Positions 9,938 through 20,066 of a stretch of DNA of 64,000 nt are shown piece after piece. A program made the translations under genes and the position numbers. The DNA lies in NCBI GenBank assembly GCA_029907705.1, contig JARYLJ010000003.1, positions 1 to 64,000 of the forward strand, written 5' to 3'. Under the pieces are notes generated by a model. The model was not told the origin of the DNA, did no database searches, and saw nothing but the letters and a program-made list of their open reading frames with translations. Origin of the DNA: Methanomicrobiales archaeon (lineage in GTDB: Archaea; Halobacteriota; Methanomicrobia; Methanomicrobiales; JACTUA01). The first letter of the stretch is position 1. Every line of letters begins with the position of its first letter.

Positions 9938-11673
9938 CGCTCCGCCTCCAGCGCGAGGATGCTCTGATCGATCTCCTCCATCATCGACTGTATCCTCTTC
10001 GGATCCTCCAGCTCCTTCATTCTCCCGATCTCGGCCTTGATCGGGAGGGAGAGGATCTTTCTCAGTGGTACCCCTTTGTTCATCGCCTGATTCAGCCGGT
10101 CGAAGAAGGAGAGGATCACACGCAGCATCCAGTACTGTTTTTCGAGCGGACAGTACGAGTCGACGTCATGGAAGGCGCTCTGCTGCAGGAAGTCCTCCCG
10201 GAGCATCCTCGCCACTTCCAGGATCGCCTTTTCGCTCTCGGGGAGTGCGTCCGGTCCAACGAGCTGGACAATCTCCTGCAGCTCCACCTCCTTCTGGAGG
10301 AGGTACATTGCCCTTGCCCTCACCTCCTTCCAGTCCTTGTATCCCGCCGTCAGATACCAGGGCTGGATGCTGTCCAGGTAGAGCGAGTATGATCTGATCC
10401 AGTTCACCGACGGGAAATGACGCCTGTATGCGAGGCTCGTATCGAGCGCCCAGAAGGTTCCGGCGATTCGGAGTGTATTCTGGGTGATCGGCTCAGAGAA
10501 GTCGCCACCGGGTGGACTGACTGCACCGACTACGGTGATCGAACCCTTTCTCCCCTCTGAACCGAGACAGATCACCCTCCCTGCCCGTTCATAGAAGGCG
10601 GCGAGCCGGGTGGCAAGGTATGCCGGATAACCTTCCTCCCCGGGCATCTCCTCCAGCCTCCCTGAGACCTCGCGGAGCGCCTCGCCCCACCGGGAGGTGG
10701 AGTCAGCCATGAGTGATACATCGTAACCCATGTCCCTGTAGTACTCCGCGATGGTGATGCCTGTATAGATGGATGCCTCCCTCGCAGCCACCGGCATGTT
10801 GGAGGTGTTCGCGATCAGGACGGTGCGCTGGATCAGCGGCAGCTTCGTCCGGGGATCGAGGAGCTCCGGAAATTCGGCCAGGACATCGGTCATCTCGTTG
10901 CCACGCTCCCCGCAGCCGATGTAGACCACGATCTGTGTATCCGCCCATTTCGCGAGCGTCTGCTCTGCAACCGTCTTCCCTGTGCCGAAACCTCCTGGAA
11001 TCATCGCCGTCCCCCCCTTGGAGACCGGAAACATCGTGTCGAAGACCCTCTGTCCCGTGATGAGCGGGGTATCGGGATCCATCTTCCTCTGATAAGGCCT
11101 CCCGATCCTGACAGGCCACTTCTGCATCAGCGATAGTTTCGCTCCGTCCTCCATCTCGGCCACCGGCTCCTCGATTGTGAACTCTCCCTCCTGGATCTCC
11201 TTTACCCTTCCTGAGATATTCGGTGGCACCAGAATGCGATGTTCGATATGGAACTCCATCACTGTGCCGATGGTATCTCCGCCCTTCACCTCCGCGCCTG
11301 GCTTTACCACGGGCATGAAGCTCCACCCCTTCTTTCTGTCGAGCCCGGGAACCGAGATCCCCCTTGCGATGAAGCTTCCGCTACTTTCTGCCAATGCCGG
11401 AAGCGGGCGCTGGATGCCATCGTAGATGGAGGAGAGGAGCCCCGGGCCCAGTTCGACAGAGAGGGGGAGCTCTGTATTCTCCACGGGCTCCCCCACGATG
11501 AGCCCCGAGGTATCCTCATACACCTGAACCACCGCCTGATCCCCCTCGAGCCTGATGATCTCCCCGTTCAGCCCTTCACGTCCGACCTTCACCACGTCAT
11601 ACATCTTCGAACCCGTCATGCCGCTGGCGATCACCACCGGACCCGTGATACGTGATATATGTCCTCTGATCAT
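9934..11673 (-). CDS. atpA: A-type ATP synthase catalytic subunit A (operon 1)
   Basis: P-loop [57 protein letters not shown]. Confidence 0.97.
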   Translation of the reverse strand: MIRGHISRITGPVVIASGMTGSKMYDVVKVGREGLNGEIIRLEGDQAVVQVYEDTSGLIVGEPVENTELPLSVELGPGLLSSIYDGIQRPLPALAESSGSFIARGISVPGLDRKKGWSFMPVVKPGAEVKGGDTIGTVMEFHIEHRILVPPNISGRVKEIQEGEFTIEEPVAEMEDGAKLSLMQKWPVRIGRPYQRKMDPDTPLITGQRVFDTMFPVSKGGTAMIPGGFGTGKTVAEQTLAKWADTQIVVYIGCGERGNEMTDVLAEFPELLDPRTKLPLIQRTVLIANTSNMPVAAREASIYTGITIAEYYRDMGYDVSLMADSTSRWGEALREVSGRLEEMPGEEGYPAYLATRLAAFYERAGRVICLGSEGRKGSITVVGAVSPPGGDFSEPITQNTLRIAGTFWALDTSLAYRRHFPSVNWIRSYSLYLDSIQPWYLTAGYKDWKEVRARAMYLLQKEVELQEIVQLVGPDALPESEKAILEVARMLREDFLQQSAFHDVDSYCPLEKQYWMLRVILSFFDRLNQAMNKGVPLRKILSLPIKAEIGRMKELEDPKRIQSMMEEIDQSILALEAER

Positions 11674-11677
11674 TGAA

Positions 11678-11998
11678 CTACCTCCTCAGGACGATATCGT
11701 AACCGATCGCACGCCTCAACAGCCTCTCCAGGTAACCGGTCCTGTCAGCGACCCGCCTTCTTCCCGGAATGGGAATAACGAGAGGACGGTAGGTCTTCCT
11801 GATCTTCTCGAGCACCCTCTGATCGAGCCCTTCCATGAACTCTTCGGGCACGGCAAGTATTCCCGTGTCGTCCCTGTTCAGGAGCGATGGTATCAGTCTG
11901 GATGCGTCCTCCTGTGTATTCGCCTCCACCACCTCCACCCCGGCCAGCCTGAAACCTGACGCTGACTCCGAATCGGTGACCACGATGAACCTATACAC
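11678..11998 (-). CDS. atpF: A-type ATP synthase subunit F (operon 1)
   Basis: Small F subunit between atpC and atpA; similar to operon 2 F ([14 protein letters not shown]). Confidence 0.9.
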   Translation of the reverse strand: MYRFIVVTDSESASGFRLAGVEVVEANTQEDASRLIPSLLNRDDTGILAVPEEFMEGLDQRVLEKIRKTYRPLVIPIPGRRRVADRTGYLERLLRRAIGYDIVLRR

Positions 11999-13055
11999 GG
12001 ATGAGCGCCTCCCTGAGCTCCTTTTCGGGTATATCCTCCAGTTTCGCCCGCCCGATCAGCCTGATGTTCCTGAACTCGATCTCCTTTGCCCAGAGATATG
12101 CGAGCGGGATCGCGATGCTCAGTGGGTCCTTCAGAAACAGCCCGATCGCCCTCTTCATGAGGAGCCTTTCGAGCTCCTTCTCGAACTCTGAAATTCTCCC
12201 CTCGCTGGATGACCTCTCGCCAGTTCCGATGAGGCTCGAATAAATAGTGCCGGCGAGTTGCTTCACCGCCACCTCGAGAGAGGGTGACGCGGCCATCGCG
12301 AGTAGCTTTTCCTGCGTTAGTATCTTTCCACCCCTGATGAGCAGTTCTGCAAGATTCTCCGGCCTCAGGCGATCCCTCACCGCTCTGAGCACCGTCTTTA
12401 CATTTATCGTGTCCACCTCGGCGCCGAGGAAATCGAGGAGTATCTCGTCGTCAGTCGACTCACCCTTCTTCAGCCGGGCGATTGCGTTCTCGTAATAGAA
12501 CCTGTCGAGGGCATACTCCAGTGTGGACATATCCCGGCTCTCGAGATACCGGCTGAAATGCCTGGTGAGCGGACGGGAAAGGTCGATGCCCCATGTGGCG
12601 AGCAGATCGATCGTCGCCTTGATGTCAGGCTGCCTTATCAGTTCGATACAGGCGGCCTCATCCAGTTCACCCGCCGGCACGATACACGCCAGGATCTCCT
12701 CCGGACTGGTGGCGATGTTCTTGCCCCTGAGTATCGTCTTCACGTTGTGCAGATCCCATCGGGTCATCAGGAAGCGAAGGTGCCAGTCCTCTTCCTCTCT
12801 TCCTGCCATCTCCAGTATCTTTCTGGAGACCCTGACCATGTGGTTCCTCAGCGCGATGTCGAGGAGAGAGATGCCTGAGTATCTGACGCTCGCCTTCTCC
12901 AGCTCCTCTCCGTACGTAGTTTTATGGAGTTCTGCGATCAGGCTCTCCAGGTCGGGCTTGGAGATGATGGATTCCATCGACTCCTTTCCGAGAAGAGCGC
13001 TCTTCATGCTCTTCACCCTGGCGTTTACATACGCGTGCTCCATCTCACTCACCAA
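11991..13055 (-). CDS. atpC: A-type ATP synthase subunit C (operon 1)
   Basis: V/A-type C/d subunit pattern (YVNARVKSMKSALL...LAYLWAKEIEFRNIRLIGRAK) and operon position. Confidence 0.92.
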   Translation of the reverse strand: MVSEMEHAYVNARVKSMKSALLGKESMESIISKPDLESLIAELHKTTYGEELEKASVRYSGISLLDIALRNHMVRVSRKILEMAGREEEDWHLRFLMTRWDLHNVKTILRGKNIATSPEEILACIVPAGELDEAACIELIRQPDIKATIDLLATWGIDLSRPLTRHFSRYLESRDMSTLEYALDRFYYENAIARLKKGESTDDEILLDFLGAEVDTINVKTVLRAVRDRLRPENLAELLIRGGKILTQEKLLAMAASPSLEVAVKQLAGTIYSSLIGTGERSSSEGRISEFEKELERLLMKRAIGLFLKDPLSIAIPLAYLWAKEIEFRNIRLIGRAKLEDIPEKELREALIRV

Positions 13056-13602
13056 AGAGCAATTCGAAGAGGGGCGGTCTCATCCTCTCCTTTATCCGCT
13101 CGAGGCGCGATTCGATCGAATTCAGGATCAGATGCCTGCCGTCTGCACTGCTCGCGGTGACACCACCAGAACTAACCAGATCGGTTTTTATCTCGCAGTT
13201 CCTGCCCAACTCTCCGATAATCTCCCTGCAGAGCGGCTCGTCCCTTTTATCTGCATGAATGACGATGGATTCGCCTTCGAGTTCGGAGATGGATTCACGG
13301 ATGCTACGGCGAAGGAAATCACGGTATGCAGGGGAATCCCGCAGATGCACGAGTGATTCGTATGCTTCTCTGTAGGCCTGCTCCAGAACCTTGTTCTTCG
13401 CTCTGAGGATCTCGATCCTGTTCCTCTCCTTCACCGAGGAGATGATCCTTCTCCTCTCCAATTCGAGCTCTTTTCTCACGTTCTCCCTGTATCTTTTCTT
13501 TATCTCGTCTTCTCTGGAGAGTGCCTCCTTTTTAATTCCCTCTGCCTCGGCGGAGGCCTTCTCCCTGAGCTCCCGGATCCTCTCCTGTGCATCGGTGACC
13601 AC
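13045..13602 (-). CDS. atpE: A-type ATP synthase subunit E (operon 1)
   Basis: Coiled-coil E subunit and operon position. Confidence 0.9.
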   Translation of the reverse strand: MVTDAQERIRELREKASAEAEGIKKEALSREDEIKKRYRENVRKELELERRRIISSVKERNRIEILRAKNKVLEQAYREAYESLVHLRDSPAYRDFLRRSIRESISELEGESIVIHADKRDEPLCREIIGELGRNCEIKTDLVSSGGVTASSADGRHLILNSIESRLERIKERMRPPLFELLFGE

Positions 13603-13691
13603 TGCCTCGATCAGGTTCTCGTACGAAATTTCGGATCCCCCCCCCTTTTAACCGAACCCCGATGGACCCCCGCCTTGAGCAGGAGGTCGGT

Positions 13692-13913
13692 TCAGCCCCC
13701 GAGCATGATCATAATCATGGAAGCGACCACAAAGCCCAGGATCACAAGGGTCTCTGGAATCGCCACCAGTATGATCATAAGGCCGAAGCTCTCGGGCTTT
13801 TCAGCGACTGCACCGGCACCCGCGGCACCAATCTTCGACTGCGCGATTCCCGTGCTCAGTGCACCAAGGCCGAATGCGATGCCGGCACCTATTGGAATTC
13901 CAAAATCCACCAT
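13692..13913 (-). CDS. atpK: A-type ATP synthase membrane subunit c/K (operon 1)
   Basis: Two-TM proteolipid: GALSTGIAQSKIGAAGAGAVAEKPESFGLMIILVAIPETLVILGFV. Confidence 0.95.
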   Translation of the reverse strand: MVDFGIPIGAGIAFGLGALSTGIAQSKIGAAGAGAVAEKPESFGLMIILVAIPETLVILGFVVASMIMIMLGG

Positions 13914-14069
13914 TTTGTTACAACCTCCACATATGCATCATACCGGGTAATACTTGGTCCACAGGTTTCCCTGCGGCAGCGTGAGAGCAGGAATCCACAC
14001 TGGGATCCCCCATCCAGGCCTTCACCGTCTGTGGGACGGATCATGTGGCCAATATGCGGATACGGGCCG

Positions 14070-16007
14070 TCAACCCTCCTTTCCGAACGGTTTGTAGAGC
14101 TTTCCTCCTCCTTCGAAGAACTTCGAATGGAACTCGACCAGATGCAGACGGAGAGAGTGAAGGAATGGACTGAACATTGCCAGGATGAGGTTCAATCCAT
14201 GCAGCATGGCGGCGATGAGGAGGCCGATGAGTGCGACATCGGTCATCCCGCCCAGCTTATTCGCCACAACCGCAAGAATGACCGATGCCAATCCGATGGC
14301 CATGATACGGGCGTACGAAAGGATATTTCCTATCATGCTGATGATCTCGAAGGCACCGAAGAAGCCGCCCCCATAGATGATCAGAGGGAGTGCAACGATG
14401 ACGAGCAGGATGCCCGGCTGCATCAGCACACCGGGGATCATACCGGCTACGGCGCCTATAACGAGTATGATTCCGACGAGCACGGCCATCATACCTGCCT
14501 TCTCGCATATATGCCTCCTGCAGGCGGCTGTATGATGTTCGCAGCTCATCAGCGCCCACGCGTTGACGATACCGAGGAATAAACCGAGCAGCACATGAAA
14601 GACGCCGATCGCGATGGAAAGGATGAGCAGGGGGACGATCGCCTCCATCCTGTTCCACGTGATGCCCATGAATTCGATGGGGTGTAACCATCCCATATGC
14701 TCCCCGAAATCCCCGAAGAACTCACCATATAGAAATCCGAAGAGGATCGCGGGGAAGGAGGATATGATCAGGATATTCATCAGCTGCTGGAATGCCTCGT
14801 GCTGATGGAACCGTCTCTTCATCAGGACCGCGAATACGAGGATGATCAACCCATAGGCGATATCCCCCACCATGAGACCGAAGAAGATCGGGAAGAACAA
14901 TGTGATCAGGGGCGATGGATCCACCTCCAGATATTTTGCAGGACCGATGAGCTTCAGGACATATTCGAATGGTTTGACGATCCGTGGGTTATCGTAGAAG
15001 GTGGGCGCCTTTTCGAGCATCTCGGGGGTCAGGGGTATCTCGTTCACCAGCACCCTCTCTCCGAATTCGCCCTTCAGCGCCTTTGCAGTTTTATGGAGGA
15101 ACTTCTTGGGTATCCATCCCAGAATGACGAATGCATAATCAGTCTGGCCGAACTTATTGAAGACGGAGAGCTCCGCATAGCGGTCTTTCAACGCCCGCTG
15201 CATTCCCTCGAGCTGGTTACCCCATCGGATGGCGATCTCGTTCAGATCCTGCTCGATTTTTATCCTCTTCTCCTCCAGGCCTCTCTTTTTTTCGTCAATC
15301 AGCCGGAGAATCTCGTCGAAGGGTTTGCCCAGATACTCCGCGGGGAGCCGCACCTCGTTCACGTTCTGTGTATGAATGAAGGCGTGTACATCATCCGAAT
15401 ACCTCTTGTGGAAGACCATCACCGTGGCGATCGTCTCCTCGTCCACATCGGCTGAGATCAGCTCGAACTGGTTCCTCGTGATCTTCACGAGGGCGCTTCT
15501 GATGATCTCGAGCACCTCCCTGAACTCCCTTGCAATCAGGATGACCGTGATCTCGAATCCCTCCAGCACCGGAAGCTGACTTTCGAGCGGTCTGATCTTC
15601 TCGATGATCTTCTCGTACCGTATCAGGTTCGCGATGGTAAACTCGATATCGCTCTTCTCGGTGGCGAGTGTCTTCAGTGGCGCCTCCAGCTCGTCGAGGA
15701 TCTTCTTCGCCTCCCCCATCAGCGCATCCTGGGAGAGGTTCATGTATGTATTGTATAACTCCTGCTCCTTCACCGGCACCCTCCATTTATCCGAGAGCAT
15801 CAGGAGCATTCCACCAATCCTTCCCTGCAGGTTCAGGAGGTCCACGGTCTTCTCCATCTCCATCCGGCGGAGCATCGTCTCTCCTGCGGCGATGCTGTCG
15901 GAGACGTCTTCCAGGTGGACCGTCCCCTCCCGGTAGAGGATATCCACCACCCGGTGGAGATCCTTCTTCGGACCCACCACCTGTATTTTAATCATCTTCT
16001 GAAGCAT
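14070..16007 (-). CDS. atpI: A-type ATP synthase subunit I/a (operon 1)
   Basis: V/A-type a subunit: FFPIFFGLMVGDIAYGLI; LSYARIMAIGLASVILAVVAN. Confidence 0.95.
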   Translation of the reverse strand: MLQKMIKIQVVGPKKDLHRVVDILYREGTVHLEDVSDSIAAGETMLRRMEMEKTVDLLNLQGRIGGMLLMLSDKWRVPVKEQELYNTYMNLSQDALMGEAKKILDELEAPLKTLATEKSDIEFTIANLIRYEKIIEKIRPLESQLPVLEGFEITVILIAREFREVLEIIRSALVKITRNQFELISADVDEETIATVMVFHKRYSDDVHAFIHTQNVNEVRLPAEYLGKPFDEILRLIDEKKRGLEEKRIKIEQDLNEIAIRWGNQLEGMQRALKDRYAELSVFNKFGQTDYAFVILGWIPKKFLHKTAKALKGEFGERVLVNEIPLTPEMLEKAPTFYDNPRIVKPFEYVLKLIGPAKYLEVDPSPLITLFFPIFFGLMVGDIAYGLIILVFAVLMKRRFHQHEAFQQLMNILIISSFPAILFGFLYGEFFGDFGEHMGWLHPIEFMGITWNRMEAIVPLLILSIAIGVFHVLLGLFLGIVNAWALMSCEHHTAACRRHICEKAGMMAVLVGIILVIGAVAGMIPGVLMQPGILLVIVALPLIIYGGGFFGAFEIISMIGNILSYARIMAIGLASVILAVVANKLGGMTDVALIGLLIAAMLHGLNLILAMFSPFLHSLRLHLVEFHSKFFEGGGKLYKPFGKEG

Positions 16008-16013
16008 TTCCCC

Positions 16014-16331
16014 TCATTGCCCCAGTACCGCACTCTTTATCATTTCGACAGCCTGCGGTATCTTTGATATTCCCTTTAATCTGATCCTCTCCGCATCCTC
16101 CTTTCCCTTCGCCTCGAGCGTCTTCGATTCCTCTTCAATACGGGCCATCTCATGCATACGGTACGCCTCGGCTTCTGATCTGCCCTCCTCCTCCAATCGG
16201 GCGACCAGCTCTGCCGCCTCACGACGTGCCTTCTCCAGCACCAGGTCGGCCTCCCTGCGTGCCTGCTCGATGGCGACACTCATCTCGAGCTCCTTCTCCC
16301 TGATAACGCGCAGGATCGATTTTTCGGTCAT
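16014..16331 (-). CDS. atpH: A-type ATP synthase subunit H (operon 1)
   Basis: Coiled-coil AhaH-like protein immediately upstream of atpI. Confidence 0.88.
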   Translation of the reverse strand: MTEKSILRVIREKELEMSVAIEQARREADLVLEKARREAAELVARLEEEGRSEAEAYRMHEMARIEEESKTLEAKGKEDAERIRLKGISKIPQAVEMIKSAVLGQ

Positions 16332-16346
16332 CGTCTCCTCCGCCCC

Positions 16347-16523
16347 TTAAAGGCCATACATCTCCTTCAATCGACGGCTAACCACGGGGTTTCCTTTCCC
16401 TTCCCCTTCGTTCTTCGTACCCTCCGGTCGCGATTGCCTTGCTGCAATGACTCTCTCCCGGCAGCGTTCTATCGCAACCTGCTTCAGCCGTAAGACCATT
16501 TTCATCTGTTGATCGCACGCCAT
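16347..16523 (-). CDS. Unlisted 58-aa small basic protein upstream of atpH in operon 1
   Basis: Manual translation: MACDQQMKMVLRLKQVAIERCRERVIAARQSRPEGTKNEGEGKGNPVVSRRLKEMYGL*; below the ORF-track length cutoff; ends 15 nt before the atpH ATG. Confidence 0.6.
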   Translation of the reverse strand: MACDQQMKMVLRLKQVAIERCRERVIAARQSRPEGTKNEGEGKGNPVVSRRLKEMYGL

Positions 16524-16572
16524 GATGCACTGTGGATCCCTCTAACGCTGGTGGCTTTGGGTTCTCTGATAG

Positions 16573-16610
16573 ATATACTTTATTTTATTTAAATATTTCC
16601 TATCTAAAGC
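16573..16610 (-). promoter_or_regulatory. Candidate TATA-containing promoter for ATP synthase operon 1
   Basis: Minus-strand atttaaataaaataaagtatatc upstream of the sORF/atpH. Confidence 0.45.
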
Positions 16611-17037
16611 ACGGCGGTAATACTTATAGTATATTAACTATTTTATTATTATCGAAAAAAGCGCATCCAATCCCCGATAACCGAGGCGGTCGCACCCATC
16701 AGGATAGTTTAGACGACCGGCTTCCTGGAATCAGGTTTTTTCATCGCAATTTCTGAAAAAAACGAGATTCTGTATGATATACGCCCTGGTGAATCGCTCT
16801 GTTTCGAATCGAGGGGGACTATCCGTGTGTGCAGAGATGCATTCCATACAGTGTCCTGTGGTTCATCCTGTATAATGATGGATTGCAGCTCCATATTTCG
16901 TCGCGGATCGATCTACGATGGTCTTTTTCTCCTCGAAAAATCTTGTTGCGGGAATGCCGCACTGGCGCTGGAGCGCAGGAGAGGCATATTCGGAGAGATT
17001 ATTTGCCGAAAAAGAGCGAATAATTAAGGGGCAATCC

Positions 17038-17580
17038 ATGAGTGGCCGTACTTCCGATGAGGACATACGATTTTCCGAGGAGCAGCGTTTCAGGCAGTTC
17101 TGGATCCTCATCATCCTCTCATTCATCGCGGCCATCGCATGGTATGCATTCATCCAGCAGATCCTGATGGGAGAGCCCTTCGGGGATCATCCTGTAACTG
17201 ATATCGTGGTGCTGATCGTCCTTGCGATCTTCGGGATGCTCATCCCCCTGCTCTTCCTTCTGCTGAGACTGGAGATACAGGTGACCCGGAATTCGCTCCG
17301 GTTCCGGATGTATCCATTCCATCTCACATGGAGGATATTTCCCTTCGGTAGCATCGCGGATGTGGAGGCGGTGCGGTATCGCCCGCTCCTCGATTATGGG
17401 GGGTGGGGTATCAGGATCGGGAGAAAGGGGTGGGCCTATAATGTCTCGGGGGACGAGGGGGTGCAGATAACGCTGAAGAGCGGCCGATCGTTTCTTCTCG
17501 GTTCCGGAAGGGCAGAGGAGCTGGCGGGGGTACTCCAATCGCAGCTCCATCGGACGGGAAGTCAGGCTGAAGGCCCATAG
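17038..17580 (+). CDS. Membrane protein, two TM helices plus PH-like/DUF domain
   Basis: MSGRTSDEDIRFSEEQRFRQFWILIILSFIAAIAWYAFI...; internal ATG of ORF 16918..17580. Confidence 0.65.
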   Translation: MSGRTSDEDIRFSEEQRFRQFWILIILSFIAAIAWYAFIQQILMGEPFGDHPVTDIVVLIVLAIFGMLIPLLFLLLRLEIQVTRNSLRFRMYPFHLTWRIFPFGSIADVEAVRYRPLLDYGGWGIRIGRKGWAYNVSGDEGVQITLKSGRSFLLGSGRAEELAGVLQSQLHRTGSQAEGP

Positions 17581-17988
17581 ATTTCGGGGAGTCCTTTTCA
17601 TAGGTGGATGATGACTGAAATGCAGATCTGAAGGGAATATGACCAATTAGAGAGGTAGTTATGGTTTTTCAGGACATTTTTCGCGTCTTCAATCGGGATG
17701 GGAGAGGCAATAATATGGTTGCTCTGGTTTGTTTCCGTATTAAAATAAAATCCATGGCCTTTCTTCCTCTTCCACGCCTCCAGGTGTTCACCCTGTTCTG
17801 CCTGCCATCATACTGTGATAAAGTCGCGGGACATGCATGACAGTGACCGCCTGGCATGGCAGAAAATCTTTCTTCCAGCCCTTCATTACAGAGAACTTAC
17901 GTACCCATAGCTCCATTTGTCAGCATCATTAAATGGTCGGGAATGAGAGTAATGAATGTAAATTATTTCTCAAGAGCGTGAGTGCACT

Positions 17989-18570
17989 ATGAGGAGAAGA
18001 ACACATCCCATACAGGTGCTGATCTCCGGTCTGATAGGCATCGTGTTCTTCCTCCTAGTGCTCTGGCTCCTCAGGTTCATCGCCGATCGCGCCTCGATCG
18101 CGTTCTTTTCTGCATTCGTCGATTTCCTCGTCGCCAGTGCGCCACTCATCATCCTCTTCTCCGTCATCTTTGCCATCGGGGATGTCTTCGCTGCGTTCCC
18201 TTTTCCCTTCAATCTGCTATACCCGATCTTCAGTGCGACCGGATGCGTCCTCCTCGCCTCGTTCCTCATAGGCCTGATCCTATTCCTGAACACATATTTT
18301 GGTATGGATATCGCACATGCGATCGAACTGCTGAAGGTGATCCTCTACCCCCTGATCTTCATTGTAATCCTCATCGCAGGATATCTCTCCATTGCCGTGG
18401 ATGGCCGATGCGGGTGCGAAGAAGAGCCGGAGGTCAGGAGAGAGGCCCCGCGGCGGGGGCAGTCAGGCGATCTGCATGGCAGCCCCACCTGGGAGGAGAT
18501 CGGCGAGGAGTTCAGGGGATTGTGCCACGATATCTGCAGGAGGGTAAGGGAGGAGATAAACAGGAAATAG
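17989..18570 (+). CDS. Hypothetical multi-pass membrane protein
   Basis: 193-aa ORF with several hydrophobic helices and a charged C-terminus. Confidence 0.65.
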   Translation: MRRRTHPIQVLISGLIGIVFFLLVLWLLRFIADRASIAFFSAFVDFLVASAPLIILFSVIFAIGDVFAAFPFPFNLLYPIFSATGCVLLASFLIGLILFLNTYFGMDIAHAIELLKVILYPLIFIVILIAGYLSIAVDGRCGCEEEPEVRREAPRRGQSGDLHGSPTWEEIGEEFRGLCHDICRRVREEINRK

Positions 18571-20066
18571 GGATTTATCGCGTTTTTGCATTTTTGCAGG
18601 CCTTTCCGTTCTTTCGGGAACGCATGGAGATATACCCGCCCCACCGCCATGACAGGTGATTGGATGTGGACGCTCCTCCGAAGGCGCTATTCGTTGTTTG
18701 ACTTGCTGCGTCTCTCGTCGTTCGTCGCGTTGCATAGTCCATTCCTTTCTCCGTCTTTCTCCGTATTATCGCCAATATCACGAGCCGGAATGAGCGTGCA
18801 CCCCTGGACAGGGATTCGCAGTGGATGGCACGATGTAAAGTGACGATGCCGACAGCAATGGTACAGGTGCGACTCTCCCACCATATATCGAACCGATTTC
18901 CCCCTGACTGGCGAAGAGTTATTCCATACTCTCCAGATATGGAAAAGGGATTAAAAAAAGAGCGACGGAGACAGGGGGAGAGCCAACTGGGGTGTTTCTG
19001 CATCCAAAAACCCGAATCATTACCTGAGAACGAAGGATGTTTGATGACGATCCCTCATTCCTGAATGTTCATCGGGGTTCTCCTGTCTTTTACTCTCTCG
19101 AGCGCAGGTATTCATCAGGACCCTGGATAAAGTATACGCGAAGTTCAGGGATTCACGATATCGCTCTAATTATTGCAACCGGATCGAATGTAATGGACAC
19201 ATGCAGTGTTCGGATGACGGACACGCCACACTCCTGTTATATCCTCGGTCTGTGTAGAGGATCACCCGAAGTTCGATCCGGGTCAGAAAGGAGGAATCGC
19301 GGCCAGGGGCGCCAGAGAGGCAGGGGCATCGGATGGCAGAACCCCCTTCTGGGATCGGCAGGTGAAGGTGATCCTTATGGTTCCATTTCATCTCCAGGAG
19401 GTATTGACCTGATGGGGGTCGATGATTGCACATTCACCGGAGGATCGGGCATCGGTGGAATGTGGTGAACGATGGTTGTGAACAGGTCGATCTCTGGAAG
19501 AGAGGTATCTATTATCGTCTCTTGCCTGAATGACAAAGAACTGGATTGTCCAACCGATCTCACATCTTCCCGATCGTACTGCCGGTCCAGATCATTGAAA
19601 TATTCTCAGCAATCTCCTGAACCCGATCTTACACAGGTGGAAATCAAAAATGATATGTTTCGTACCGCAACACCGGCACACTAAATGTATTCCGCAAATC
19701 TTCGTTAAAATATGCAATTTTCTGGACTCGTCCCCCCCATTCACGAGGACCGAATATTCCCGCAAACTCCGGAAAAGGAAGAAGATCCACTTCGACGTCG
19801 GCCGTGGGTATCGCACGGTGAATAACGTGTCCGATCCCCGGGGGGCCATATGTTCCAACGACGATCCCGAGATGGCCGATTGTCTGGATGGATTCATCGT
19901 CAAATCCATCGATTATGCGCATATTTGGGGTTTTAGACTCATAGTACAAAGATCTTTTTTTTTGGTTCGGATAATGTATTTTCGAGCTCTTTTTACTGTG
20001 AATTGTCGGCTGAACAAAAAAAATGGCTGGATCAAAACAGAATCGTGGATGAAAATTATGCAACCT

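Noticed and set aside
19037-19660. Protein-coding gene(s) between the ATP synthase operons at 19-19.7 kb
   Set aside because: Short ORFs on both strands show no recognisable motifs or domain-like composition; may be degraded sequence.
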